From the NCBI GenBank assembly GCA_944328495.1, contig CALVHR010000018.1:1-41381 (forward strand): a stretch of 41,381 nucleotides of DNA. Reading direction: 5' to 3'. Positions within the stretch are counted from its first letter, which is position 1, and every line of letters starts with the position of its first letter. The translations under genes and the position numbers were made by a program. Under the pieces are notes generated by a model. The model searched no databases, was not told where the DNA came from, and saw nothing but the letters and a program-made list of their open reading frames with translations. Below, piece by piece: positions 33,591 to 41,310 of this stretch. This DNA comes from an uncultured Clostridia bacterium. GTDB taxonomy: Bacteria; Bacillota; Clostridia; Christensenellales; Borkfalkiaceae.

Positions 33591-33610
33591 ACAGGATTGG
33601 GAGGTTTTTT

Positions 33611-34591
33611 ATGGAAGTCAAGCGTAAAGGTTCATTGTTATCTTTCCGTCCCGACATCAAGGTGCTGGATGCGACCTTGCGCGACGGCGGGCTGTGCAAT
33701 AATTTTGAATTTTCGGACACGTTCGCAAAGGCTCTGTATGAAATGAACGTCGCCGCGGGTGTCGACTACATGGAAATGGGTTACAAGGCATCCAAGGCGA
33801 TGTTTGACGTCAATAAATTCGGGAAATATAAGTTCTGCGACGAAGAAGACCTGCGCAAGATCGTGGGCGAGAATAAGACGGACATGAAGCTTGCCGTAAT
33901 GGCGGACGTGGGCAGGACGGATTTTGCCAAAGACATCGGCGAAAAGAAAGACAGTGTCATTGATATGGTGCGCGTAGCGAGCTATATCAACGAGATTCCG
34001 CGCGCGATCGAGATGATCGAGTATTGTAAAAAGCGCGGTTATGAGACGTGCGCAAACGTCATGGCAGTATCCAAAGCCAAAGATGAGGAGATCGATGCGG
34101 CACTGCAAATGCTGGGTGAAAGTCCCGTCGACGTGATTTATTTGGTCGATTCGTACGGTTCGCTGTATCCGGAACAAGTAGCAAAACTGACGCTGCGCTA
34201 TCTTGATTTCGGTGCGAAATACGGAAAAACCATCGGCGTGCACGCACATAATAACCAGCAGCTTGCGTTCGGAAATACGATCGAGGCGGCAAGCTGGGGC
34301 GCGTCCTATCTGGATGCGACCGTAAACGGCATCGGAAGGGGTGCAGGCAACTGTTCTTCCGAACTTTTGCTCGGATTTTTGAAAAATCCGAAGTTCCATA
34401 TTGAACCTGTTTTGCGTTTTATTACCGATTATATGTTGCCTTTGCGCGAACAGGGCGTTGTGTGGGGGTACGATGTGCCGTACCTTTTGACGGGCAGATT
34501 GAACATGCACCCTTCTTCGGCGATTTCGTTCATCCGTGCGGGGCGCACCGATTACGAAACGTTCAACGGTGAATTGCTGGAAAAAGACTGA
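33611..34591 (+). CDS. HMGL-like/DRE-TIM aldolase-family protein
   Basis: Member of the DRE-TIM metallolyase superfamily (4-hydroxy-2-oxovalerate aldolase / HMG-CoA lyase-like). ATG 33611 follows GGGAGG; an in-frame extension upstream would be encoded by the repeat and is rejected. The 326-residue product has the signature LDATLRDGG (Asp and Arg of the DRE motif), YLVDSYGSLYPEQV, and the metal-binding HAHNNQQLAFGN, then GIGRGAGNCSSELLLG. The last part of bona fide 4-hydroxy-2-oxovalerate aldolases is not clearly present. The reaction is therefore probably a pyruvate-type aldol cleavage, but the substrate is unknown; neighbours (recO, his operon) give no clue. Confidence 0.82.
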   Translation: MEVKRKGSLLSFRPDIKVLDATLRDGGLCNNFEFSDTFAKALYEMNVAAGVDYMEMGYKASKAMFDVNKFGKYKFCDEEDLRKIVGENKTDMKLAVMADVGRTDFAKDIGEKKDSVIDMVRVASYINEIPRAIEMIEYCKKRGYETCANVMAVSKAKDEEIDAALQMLGESPVDVIYLVDSYGSLYPEQVAKLTLRYLDFGAKYGKTIGVHAHNNQQLAFGNTIEAASWGASYLDATVNGIGRGAGNCSSELLLGFLKNPKFHIEPVLRFITDYMLPLREQGVVWGYDVPYLLTGRLNMHPSSAISFIRAGRTDYETFNGELLEKD

Positions 34592-34665
34592 TCGGGCGAA
34601 AACAGGTAAAATTTTCCTGGCACCGTTTACGGGATTTTTGCACATACTTCTTTTCGGAGGGGAGT

Positions 34666-34773
34666 ATGGCAAGGTTAGTAAAAGACGATAACGCCGCACA
34701 GCTGGCATGGAAACTTTTTGAACAGACGGGCGGGTTGTCCTATTATATGTTATATAAAGAGTTGAAAAAGTAG
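34666..34773 (+). CDS. yqzL: YqzL-like small protein
   Basis: A 35-codon gene directly upstream of recO. GGAGGGGAG (34657-34664) precedes ATG 34666. The product begins MARLVKDDNA and contains AWKLFEQTGGLSYYMLYKEL, matching the YqzL family (tryptophan, FxxTG, then Y-x-LYKEL). In Bacillus yqzL sits between era and recO, so the position fits as well. Function unknown; soluble, no membrane segment. Confidence 0.85.
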   Translation: MARLVKDDNAAQLAWKLFEQTGGLSYYMLYKELKK

Positions 34774-34821
34774 TCCTGCGTATTGAAGGCGGGGCGCGGT
34801 TCTCCGTTTTCGGGGGTAGGC

Positions 34822-35565
34822 ATGGAAATTAAAGTGGATGCAATTGTCCTGCGCACGGCTGCGTACGGCGAAAGCGACAAAATGATCACACTTTTTTCGT
34901 TGCAGCAAGGGAAAGTTGCTGCTGCGATGAAAGGGGTGCGCAAGGCGGGCGCGAAACTTCGTTTTGCGGCCCAGCCTTTCTGTTTTGCCGAATATGTGCT
35001 TGTGAAAAACGGGGAACGCTGCACCGTGACAGGCGCATCGAATATGGACGGATTTTACGCCCTTCGTGAAAATATCGAAAAATTTTACGCGGCAGCTTCG
35101 TTGGTCGGTATTTGCGATGCTGTATTGTTTGACGGCATCGTGAATGAAGAATTGTTTCTGCGTGCGGTCAATGCACTTCGCGAAATGTGCGAGGGGGACG
35201 AAAAAGAAGCACTGATTTCTTTTTTTCTAAAAGCTCTTGAGCTTTCCGGATACATGCTCGATCTGTCGGGATGTGCCGAGTGCGGTGCGGTTCTCGAAGG
35301 CAAAGTGTTTTTCAATGTCGCGGAAGGGAATTTTACTTGTGCGGACTGTGCAAAGGGGGCAGGAGTGAGCGAGTCTACTCTTGCGGTGTTAAAAAAGTGT
35401 GCCGGCGGGGAATTCGATTGCGAAAAAATATCGGACGACGGAAAAAGGCGTGCTTTGAAATTACTGTATGCGTACTTTCGTGCGAAAACCGACACAAACG
35501 TAAAAGCACTGGAAGAATATGCGCAGCTTTTGAACGGGGAAACTACGTGCAAGGTAGACAGTTGA
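34822..35565 (+). CDS. recO: DNA repair protein RecO
   Basis: Recombination mediator that helps RecR load RecA onto SSB-coated DNA. ATG 34822 gives MEIKVDAIVLRTAAYGESDK, the standard RecO N-terminal OB fold; an upstream in-frame TTG at 34783 is less likely. The 247 residues end in a helical domain with a CAEC...CADC four-cysteine zinc site (~152-175). It begins 48 bp after yqzL and is followed by a terminator. era, often linked, is not here. Confidence 0.94.
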   Translation: MEIKVDAIVLRTAAYGESDKMITLFSLQQGKVAAAMKGVRKAGAKLRFAAQPFCFAEYVLVKNGERCTVTGASNMDGFYALRENIEKFYAAASLVGICDAVLFDGIVNEELFLRAVNALREMCEGDEKEALISFFLKALELSGYMLDLSGCAECGAVLEGKVFFNVAEGNFTCADCAKGAGVSESTLAVLKKCAGGEFDCEKISDDGKRRALKLLYAYFRAKTDTNVKALEEYAQLLNGETTCKVDS

Positions 35566-35586
35566 AATACGGTATAAATAAAAGAG

Positions 35587-35621
35587 GGGGCAGTGCTTCG
35601 GAAAAAGCACTGCCCCTTTTT
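35587..35621 (+). terminator. Terminator of recO
   Basis: A 12-bp stem GGGGCAGTGCTT (35587-35598) / AAGCACTGCCCC (35605-35616), 6-nt loop, T5 tail; 21 bp past the stop. Confidence 0.9.
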
Positions 35622-35703
35622 CGACATTCAAAGTTTTGCCAAAATACATACAAAGGCGTATGCACAAGAGTGTGAAACAGAAGTTTGCAAATAAATATTA
35701 TGT

Positions 35704-35709
35704 TATAAT
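35704..35709 (+). promoter_or_regulatory. Extended -10 promoter of the Ig-like lipoprotein gene
   Basis: A perfect TATAAT (35704-35709) with TG one base upstream. No good -35 lies at 16-18 bp, which the extended -10 may compensate. The gene's ribosome site GGAGGT follows at 35730-35735. Confidence 0.5.
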
Positions 35710-35744
35710 ATATTGTAATAAAAAATATGGAGGTAAAAAAATAA

Positions 35745-36689
35745 ATGAAAAGAGCATTGACTTTTTTGGTCGCGCTGATGCTTTGCATCGGGATCGCGTT
35801 TGCATTTATGGCGTGCGCGTCGGACAAAGCGGATGGCGGAAATAATTCCGGTGTCGATGCGGACGGGGGAACGGGCGGCGACGATGCTGGAGAGAACGGC
35901 GACGATGCGGGTGACGGCACGGTGATCGCCGTGGAAGAAGTGGCTTTTGATAAAGAGACGCTGACCGTACAAATGGGGCAAGGCGGAACACTGACCCCGA
36001 TACTGACTCCTGTAAACGCCAACGAAACGCTGATTTGGGAGAGTTCAAATCCTGAGATCGCGACGGTCGAAAACGGGAATATTGTTTGCGTCGGCGTGGG
36101 CAGCTGCACGATCACGGTATCGACGCAGGATAAAAGCAAGAGTGCATCCTGCTCGGTAAAAGTCCTGGGGGTGGAAATGACGGAAGAAGAGTGGACCGCC
36201 GCCATCAATGCTACGATTGCGGCGCTGCAGGTGAACGGTTCTTACCGTTATTATAATACCTGGTCCGAAGATCCGATGGCGTGGTATATGTTTGACGGCG
36301 AAATGATTTATTTTGTTGCGGAGGGAGAAAGAAACGGAACATATTACGCGCAAGAAGACGGGAAAATATATAAATACACGAGTTTGTCACAGCTTGAAAA
36401 TTCAAGCTGGAAGAAGGAGCTGTACACCGAAATGACGTTTGAAGAACTGGTGGAGGATCTTGCCACATCGGTGCGGCTGAAGAATTTTGAGGATTATAAT
36501 GATACGATTTCTTCCTATGATCCCGAAACAGATATCTATTCGGGAGTGGGTGGCGATTTTTGGTTTAAAGACGGTAAAGTGAGTAAGATCGAGCAGTTGG
36601 ATGGAAAGATTGAAATTTATTATGAGAATTTCGGAACGACGAAAGTCGAATTGCCGGAAAAAGCGCAAAATATTGCCGTAAGCGAATAA
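35745..36689 (+). CDS. Lipoprotein with bacterial Ig-like (BIG2) domain
   Basis: Predicted membrane-anchored extracellular protein. Residues 1-25 are a lipoprotein signal peptide with lipobox FMAC. An acidic Gly/Asp-rich linker follows. Residues ~62-142 match the BIG2 fold (FDKETLTVQMGQGGTLTPIL, then WESSNPEIATVENGNIVCVG and a SGSCTITV-like strand reading VGSCTITVSTQ). Residues ~145-314 form a domain I do not recognise, rich in Tyr, Trp and acidic residues (GSYRYYNTWSEDPMAWYMFD), with repeated YYxx motifs; it may be a beta-rich ligand-binding fold. The gene stands alone between a promoter and a terminator. A role in surface binding is inference. Confidence 0.8.
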   Translation: MKRALTFLVALMLCIGIAFAFMACASDKADGGNNSGVDADGGTGGDDAGENGDDAGDGTVIAVEEVAFDKETLTVQMGQGGTLTPILTPVNANETLIWESSNPEIATVENGNIVCVGVGSCTITVSTQDKSKSASCSVKVLGVEMTEEEWTAAINATIAALQVNGSYRYYNTWSEDPMAWYMFDGEMIYFVAEGERNGTYYAQEDGKIYKYTSLSQLENSSWKKELYTEMTFEELVEDLATSVRLKNFEDYNDTISSYDPETDIYSGVGGDFWFKDGKVSKIEQLDGKIEIYYENFGTTKVELPEKAQNIAVSE

Positions 36690-36695
36690 GCGTAT

Positions 36696-36724
36696 AAAAG
36701 GGCGCCTGAAAGGGCGCCTTTTTT
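36696..36724 (+). terminator. Terminator after the Ig-like lipoprotein gene
   Basis: GGCGCC (36701-36706) pairs with GGCGCC (36713-36718); AAAA upstream pairs with the T6 tail across a bulged G. It begins 7 bp after the stop. Confidence 0.75.
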
Positions 36725-36784
36725 CATGGCAAGGGAAAGTTTGCAAAAAACATACAAAAAATTTTGAAAAAACGGGCTTTTCAC

Positions 36785-36813
36785 TTGAAATTTGTGTGGA
36801 TTTATATTAAAAT
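36785..36813 (+). promoter_or_regulatory. ppdK promoter
   Basis: TTGAAA (36785-36790), 17 bp, TAAAAT (36808-36813). The leader to the ppdK start is about 53 nt and carries CAGGAGGAG as ribosome site. Confidence 0.75.
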
Positions 36814-36872
36814 AGATAATGTTGGTATAGGCAAGAAAATAATTTCAATCTTATCAGGAGGAGAAATTTTTT

Positions 36873-39509
36873 ATGGCAAAAAAATATTGCTACCTTTTCT
36901 CGGAAGGGAATGCAAAGATGCGTGAACTTCTCGGCGGCAAGGGGGCGAACCTTGCGGAAATGACCGGGATGGGACTTCCTGTTCCCCAGGGCTTTACGAT
37001 TTCGACGGAAGCTTGCACGCAGTATTATGAAGACGGCAGACAGATCAATCCCGAAATTCAGGCGGAGATCATGGAATACATTTCCAAAATGGAAACGATC
37101 TGCGGCAAAAAATTCGGCGACAAAGAAAATCCGTTGCTCGTATCCGTCCGTTCGGGCGCGCGCGCTTCCATGCCCGGCATGATGGACACCATTCTCAACC
37201 TCGGTCTGAATGAAGAAGTTGTAGATGTTATCGCGAAGAAATCGGGCAATCCCCGTTGGGCTTGGGACTGCTATCGTCGTTTTATCCAGATGTATTCCGA
37301 CGTCGTTATGGAAGTCGGTAAAAAATACTTTGAACAGCTCATCGACCAGATGAAGGAAAAGAAAGGCGTAACGCAGGACGTCGAGCTGACTGCGGAAGAT
37401 CTCAAAGAGCTGGCAAATCAGTTCAAAGCTGAATACAAAGCAAAGATCGGCACAGAATTCCCGACCGATCCGAAGGAGCAGCTGTTCGGCGCGATCAAGG
37501 CAGTGTTCCGTTCTTGGGACAATCCCCGTGCAAACTACTATCGTATGCAGAACGATATCCCTTACAGCTGGGGTACCGCAGTAAACGTGCAGATGATGGC
37601 GTTTGGTAACATGGGCGACACTTCCGGTACGGGTGTTGCGTTCACGCGTAACCCTGCTACGGGAGAAAAGAAGCTCATGGGCGAATTCTTGATGAACGCG
37701 CAGGGCGAAGACGTGGTTGCGGGCGTTCGTACCCCGATGCCCATCGATAAGATGAAAGAGATCATGCCCGAAGTGTACGAGCAGTTCCAGGGCATCTGCC
37801 ACACTCTTGAAAACCATTATAAAGACATGCAGGATATGGAGTTCACGATTGAGGACAAGCACCTCTACATGCTCCAGACTCGTAACGGCAAACGTACGGC
37901 TGCGGCGGCGATCAAGATCGCTTGCGACCTGATCGACGAAGGCATGATCACCGAAGAGCAGGCGCTCATGCAGATCGATCCGAAAACGCTGGACGCGCTC
38001 CTGCACCCGCAGTTTGACGCGAAGGCGCTCAAAGCGGCTAAGCCCGTTGCAAACGCACTTCCGGCATCCCCCGGTGCTGCGACCGGTAAGATCGTGTTCA
38101 CGGCAGAAGATGCAGTTGAACAGGGCAAAAAGGGAGAAAAGGTTATTCTCGTCCGCCTCGAAACTTCCCCCGAAGATATCGAAGGTATGCACTATGCGCA
38201 GGGTATCCTGACGGTGCGCGGCGGTATGACTTCGCATGCGGCAGTTGTTGCGCGCGGCATGGGAACTTGCTGTGTTTCCGGTTGCGGCGACATCAAAATG
38301 GACGAAGAGAACAAGAAGTTCACGCTCAAAGGCAAAACATACAAAGAGGGCGACGTTATCTCGCTCGACGGTTCGACGGGTAACATTTACGGCGAAGGCA
38401 TCCCGACGGTTGCGGCGGATACTTCTTCCGGTTACTTCGGGCGCATCATGGAGTTGTCCGACAAATATAAGGCGATGGCTGTCCGTACGAATGCGGATAC
38501 TCCTGCGGATGCGAAGCAGGCAGCGGCATTCGGCGCGCAGGGTATCGGTCTGTGCCGTACCGAGCATATGTTCTTCGAACCGGACAGGATCGCGGCATTC
38601 CGCGAGATGATCTGTGCGGATACGGTCGAAGAGCGCGAAACCGCTCTTGCGAAGATCGAGCCGATGCAGCAGGGCGACTTTGAAAAATTGTATGAAGCGC
38701 TCGGCGGGTATCCTGTAACCATTCGTTTCTTGGATCCTCCTCTGCATGAGTTCGTTCCGACCACGGAAGAGGATATTGCAGCACTCGCGAAAGCGCAGAA
38801 TAAGACGGTTGCGCAGATCAAACAGATCATTGCGGATCTGCACGAATTCAACCCGATGATGGGTCACCGCGGCTGTCGTTTGACGGTCACGTATCCGGAA
38901 ATCGCGAAGATGCAGACAGCTGCGGTCATCAAGGCTGCCATCAACGTGAAGAAAAAGCACAAAGATTGGAATATCGTTCCTGAGATCATGATCCCTCTGA
39001 CGGGCGAAGTGAAAGAGCTTGCGTTCGTGAAGAAGATCGTGGTAGAAGTTGCCGATAAACTCATCGCGGAAGCGAAGAGCGATCTCAAATACGAAGTCGG
39101 CACGATGATCGAGATCCCGCGCGCGGCTCTTACCGCGGACGAGATGGCGAAAGAAGCGGAATTCTTCTGCTTCGGCACGAACGATCTGACGCAGATGACG
39201 TTCGGCTTCTCGCGTGACGATGCAGGCAAATTCCTGCCCGCGTATTATGAGAACAAGATTTACGAATCCGATCCGTTTGCAAAGCTCGACCAGGTCGGCG
39301 TCGGCAAACTGATGGATATGGCGGTTAAGATGGGTAAAGCAACGAGACCTACGATGCATTTCGGTATCTGCGGCGAACATGGCGGCGATCCTTCTTCCAT
39401 CGAGTTCTGCCATAAGATCGGCTTGAACTACGTATCTTGCTCTCCTTACCGTGTTCCGATCGCGCGTCTTGCGGCTGCAAGGGCAAACATCGCGAATCCG
39501 AGAAAGTAA
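36873..39509 (+). CDS. ppdK: Pyruvate, phosphate dikinase
   Basis: Reversibly converts pyruvate, ATP and phosphate to phosphoenolpyruvate, AMP and pyrophosphate; in anaerobes it often works in the glycolytic direction with pyrophosphate. The 878-residue protein is full length. The N-terminal ATP-grasp domain includes KGANLAEMTGMGLPVPQGFT and VSVRSGARASMPGMMDTILN. The swivelling His domain has GGMTSHAAVVARGMGTC with His455, the same number as the phospho-histidine of the Clostridium symbiosum enzyme. The C-terminal PEP/pyruvate TIM barrel holds GLCRTEHMFF, FFCFGTNDLTQMTFGFSRDD and ICGEHGGDPSS with a catalytic-type Cys833. It is a single-gene unit. Its codons appear more uniform than those of neighbouring lipoproteins, which suggests high expression. 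Confidence 0.97.
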   Translation: MAKKYCYLFSEGNAKMRELLGGKGANLAEMTGMGLPVPQGFTISTEACTQYYEDGRQINPEIQAEIMEYISKMETICGKKFGDKENPLLVSVRSGARASMPGMMDTILNLGLNEEVVDVIAKKSGNPRWAWDCYRRFIQMYSDVVMEVGKKYFEQLIDQMKEKKGVTQDVELTAEDLKELANQFKAEYKAKIGTEFPTDPKEQLFGAIKAVFRSWDNPRANYYRMQNDIPYSWGTAVNVQMMAFGNMGDTSGTGVAFTRNPATGEKKLMGEFLMNAQGEDVVAGVRTPMPIDKMKEIMPEVYEQFQGICHTLENHYKDMQDMEFTIEDKHLYMLQTRNGKRTAAAAIKIACDLIDEGMITEEQALMQIDPKTLDALLHPQFDAKALKAAKPVANALPASPGAATGKIVFTAEDAVEQGKKGEKVILVRLETSPEDIEGMHYAQGILTVRGGMTSHAAVVARGMGTCCVSGCGDIKMDEENKKFTLKGKTYKEGDVISLDGSTGNIYGEGIPTVAADTSSGYFGRIMELSDKYKAMAVRTNADTPADAKQAAAFGAQGIGLCRTEHMFFEPDRIAAFREMICADTVEERETALAKIEPMQQGDFEKLYEALGGYPVTIRFLDPPLHEFVPTTEEDIAALAKAQNKTVAQIKQIIADLHEFNPMMGHRGCRLTVTYPEIAKMQTAAVIKAAINVKKKHKDWNIVPEIMIPLTGEVKELAFVKKIVVEVADKLIAEAKSDLKYEVGTMIEIPRAALTADEMAKEAEFFCFGTNDLTQMTFGFSRDDAGKFLPAYYENKIYESDPFAKLDQVGVGKLMDMAVKMGKATRPTMHFGICGEHGGDPSSIEFCHKIGLNYVSCSPYRVPIARLAAARANIANPRK

Positions 39510-39534
39510 GCAAAAAATATAAATAATATGACAG

Positions 39535-39565
39535 ACGGCAGTCCGAAGCATCGGACTGCCGTTTT
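39535..39565 (+). terminator. Terminator of ppdK
   Basis: A 12-bp perfect stem ACGGCAGTCCGA (39535-39546) / TCGGACTGCCGT (39551-39562) with an AGCA loop and a short T tail. It lies just upstream of the next lipoprotein's ribosome site. Confidence 0.85.
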
Positions 39566-39580
39566 GTAAAAGGGAGGAAT

Positions 39581-40150
39581 ATGAAAAAAATTATTGATTG
39601 CATCGTGCTTATGGCAATGTGCATTCTGAGCGCTGTTTGCCTTGCCGCATGTGCAAGCGATGGCGGCAATCGGGCGGCGCCTTACCCGGATGCGGACACA
39701 ACAGTGCCCGTTACGGACGTCGGCGCAAGCACGGAAGGGGCGACCGACGCGGAGAACGAAACATCGCTTCGTATCGATGAGCTGTATGTATTTGAAGAGC
39801 AAGTGCGTTCGGAGAGTGCGGCAAAGCAGACCTATTATCAGTTTGAAGAAAACGGCCTTGGCAGTTATCATTATTATTATGACAAAGTAGGTCCGATGAA
39901 TGTTGCTTCGTATACGATCAAGTTTCGTTATGAGATCATGAACGATTTTCAACTGGTATGTTTTTTTGATTCCGTCACATATGACGATGCACATACCGGA
40001 AGCAAGTCGGACGTAAGTGAATGGAGCGAGGTGCTCGTTTATTCCGATAATTATCTTTTGGGAGAGGGGAATAGCGGGACTTTGGGATATATTGCCGCTT
40101 CTTATTTGGAAAAGATCCCTAATTTTGGGACAGGCGAAACAAATTCGTAG
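39581..40150 (+). CDS. Small lipoprotein of unknown function
   Basis: Predicted 189-residue lipoprotein. Residues 1-24 are a signal peptide ending in the lipobox LAAC; CASDGG after it resembles the start of the mature Ig-like lipoprotein upstream (CASDKADGG). A Thr/Asp/Glu-rich linker to ~residue 60 precedes a globular domain of ~125 residues rich in Tyr, Phe and acidic residues (YYQFEENGLGSYHYYYDKVG). I do not recognise the fold. GGGAGGA precedes the ATG. No promoter is evident after the ppdK terminator. Confidence 0.72.
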   Translation: MKKIIDCIVLMAMCILSAVCLAACASDGGNRAAPYPDADTTVPVTDVGASTEGATDAENETSLRIDELYVFEEQVRSESAAKQTYYQFEENGLGSYHYYYDKVGPMNVASYTIKFRYEIMNDFQLVCFFDSVTYDDAHTGSKSDVSEWSEVLVYSDNYLLGEGNSGTLGYIAASYLEKIPNFGTGETNS

Positions 40151-40228
40151 ACGGTGAAGTATTTTTTCGTTGCAGGACATATTGTTTTGGGCGCTAAAAA
40201 GGCGAAAACAGTTTTTTGTGAGTTATTT

Positions 40229-40276
40229 AAGCAGATAAAGACGGACCGTTCCCGAAAAAGGAACGGTCCGTCTTTT
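40229..40276. repeat. 48-bp direct repeat / terminator, left copy
   Basis: Identical to 41229-41276 over 48 bp and exactly 1000 bp from it. The core is a hairpin, AAAGACGGACCGTTCC / GGAACGGTCCGTCTTT, with a CGAAAAA loop and T runs on both sides, so it can end transcription both ways. The identity also covers AAGCAGAT outside the stem, which argues for a copied segment rather than two similar terminators. It ends the lipoprotein transcript and the minus-strand SLOG-type gene. Confidence 0.9.
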
Positions 40277-40306
40277 TTGTGCTGCCTTTGGTGTTTTTTG
40301 ATAATT

Positions 40307-40818
40307 TTAGGTTTTGGAATAATCACAAAATATATTTAAGATATGTTTTTTCTTTTGAACTGCGTAATTGTAGGCAATTTTTGTTCCGCTGTTGGGTTGG
40401 TTGCTTGAAAGAGAACGTTTTGACTCTTTTTGTGGGGGAGGTAAATAATCTTTATTGTAGTAGAATACGCAAATATCTGATTTGTTTATCATCTCTTGGT
40501 TTCGTTCTACATAGGAAGCTTTGCCGGCATTTTTGATTTTATCAGGGAAATAAGTTTCTTCATAAAAACAATAAAGGTGATTTTCATAGATTTTATCGAT
40601 ATGAGGATAAGCCGACCGAATGTATATTTTTTTAATGTAAGGATATTTTTGTTGTGCTTCTGAAACAGCTTCATAGCAAAGAGAATCAAACTCGCTTTTA
40701 CTGCCAAATAAAAAAGTGTCTGTACCTTTTTTAATTAATTCAAAAATTAATTTGATCAGATCTTTTTTTACCATTTCCGTGTTTTCTATTTTCCATGTCC
40801 AATAAAACATACTGTCAT
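40307..40818 (-). pseudogene. SLOG-type (DUF1273-like) nucleotide-binding-fold gene, frameshifted near its start
   Basis: Probable member of the Rossmann-like SLOG superfamily, a group implicated in sensing nucleotide-derived ligands. The long frame (40307-40810, 167 codons) reads FLFGSKSEFDSLCYEAVSEA, IRSAYPHI, YEETYFPDKIKNAGKASYVE and SGTKIAYNYAVQKKKHILNI, which I recall from a common Clostridia family. That family begins with a CCFIGHRKIE-like motif. Here CFIGHGK is present but in another frame, starting at ATG 40818 and hitting TAG; joining it to IENTEMVK needs one extra base near 40793. The promoter is placed so that transcription starts at ATG 40818. I therefore call a one-base deletion; a sequencing error or frameshifting are alternatives. 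The codons are AT-rich, unlike the rest of the window. Confidence 0.7.
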
Positions 40819-40824
40819 GATTAA

Positions 40825-40871
40825 ATTATAGCATTATTTTTATAAAATATCAATAAATGCTAAACATAGCA
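40825..40871. promoter_or_regulatory. SLOG-type gene promoter (leaderless) and possible operator
   Basis: Minus-strand -35 TTGATA (reverse of 40848-40853), 17 bp, perfect TATAAT (reverse of 40825-40830), with TG one base before the -10. The expected start site is about the A of ATG 40818, only 6 nt after the -10, so the mRNA would be leaderless. A small inverted repeat TGCTA-AACA-TAGCA (40858-40871) lies behind it, and TAGCA recurs at 40829-40833; these could bind the divergent XRE protein (inference). Confidence 0.6.
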
Positions 40872-40926
40872 GTAAAAATATTTTCTTATTTCTTATACTA
40901 AAGATAATGGTATAGGAGAAAGTGCT

Positions 40927-41166
40927 ATGTTGCTTGCCGATGCGGTTATATTGCGAATTGAACAGTTATGTTTGGAACGTAACATGACAAAGTATGATCT
41001 ATTTAAAGCGAGTGGGGTTCCTCAAACGACATTGACATCTATTAAGAAAAAAAGGAGCGGATCTGTCAAGGTAAGTACTCTTTATGCAATATGCGAGGGG
41101 TTTGGGATTTCATTGGAAGAGTTTTTTCATTCACCGCTTTTTCAAAGAGAAAATATAACCGACTGA
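40927..41166 (+). CDS. XRE-family helix-turn-helix regulator
   Basis: A 79-residue Cro/CI-type DNA-binding protein. AGGAGAAAG precedes ATG 40927. The helix-turn-helix reads MTKYDLFKASGVPQTTLTSI with a recognition helix ending in KKKRSG, followed by VKVSTLYAICEGFGISLEEFF, the standard five-helix XRE layout; no extra effector domain is present. It is divergent from the SLOG-type gene and probably represses itself or that gene. AT-rich codons mark it as part of the acquired cassette. Confidence 0.9.
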   Translation: MLLADAVILRIEQLCLERNMTKYDLFKASGVPQTTLTSIKKKRSGSVKVSTLYAICEGFGISLEEFFHSPLFQRENITD

Positions 41167-41228
41167 TGAGGAAATCGATTTATTAAAGACAATAAATTTA
41201 CAAAAAATCAGGTAAAGGTCTAGTAATC

Positions 41229-41276
41229 AAGCAGATAAAGACGGACCGTTCCCGAAAAAGGAACGGTCCGTCTTTT
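41229..41276. repeat. 48-bp direct repeat / terminator, right copy
   Basis: Identical to 40229-40276, in the same orientation. It lies 63 bp after the XRE gene and works as its terminator (stem followed by CTTTTG). Together the two copies bracket the 952-bp AT-rich segment 40277-41228. Confidence 0.9.
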
Positions 41277-41291
41277 GATTGTCTAAAACAA

Positions 41292-41310
41292 CCACTCGCT
41301 GAGCGAGTGG
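41292..41310. other. Palindrome near the right edge
   Basis: CCACTCGCT-G-AGCGAGTGG, 9-bp arms. No T run follows. Such a stem could be the end hairpin of an IS200/IS605 element, or a simple structural site; after it I see only a 7-codon frame (ATG 41328) and no gene before the window ends. Confidence 0.4.

Noticed and set aside
33491-33610. In-frame N-terminal extension of the aldolase gene
   Set aside because: It lies in repeat copy B, and GGGAGG precedes ATG 33611, where the family-like sequence begins.
36807-39551. Very long open frame on the minus strand opposite ppdK (and similar long antisense frames opposite ligA, recG and hisD, and on the plus strand opposite the sugar operon)
   Set aside because: They have no family motifs, are rich in His, Arg and Phe as expected from reading strongly biased codons backwards, and oppose unmistakable genes.
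40226-41276. CRISPR array suggested by identical repeats
   Set aside because: There are only two repeats 1000 bp apart with genes between; each is a terminator hairpin. No array with regular spacers occurs in the window.
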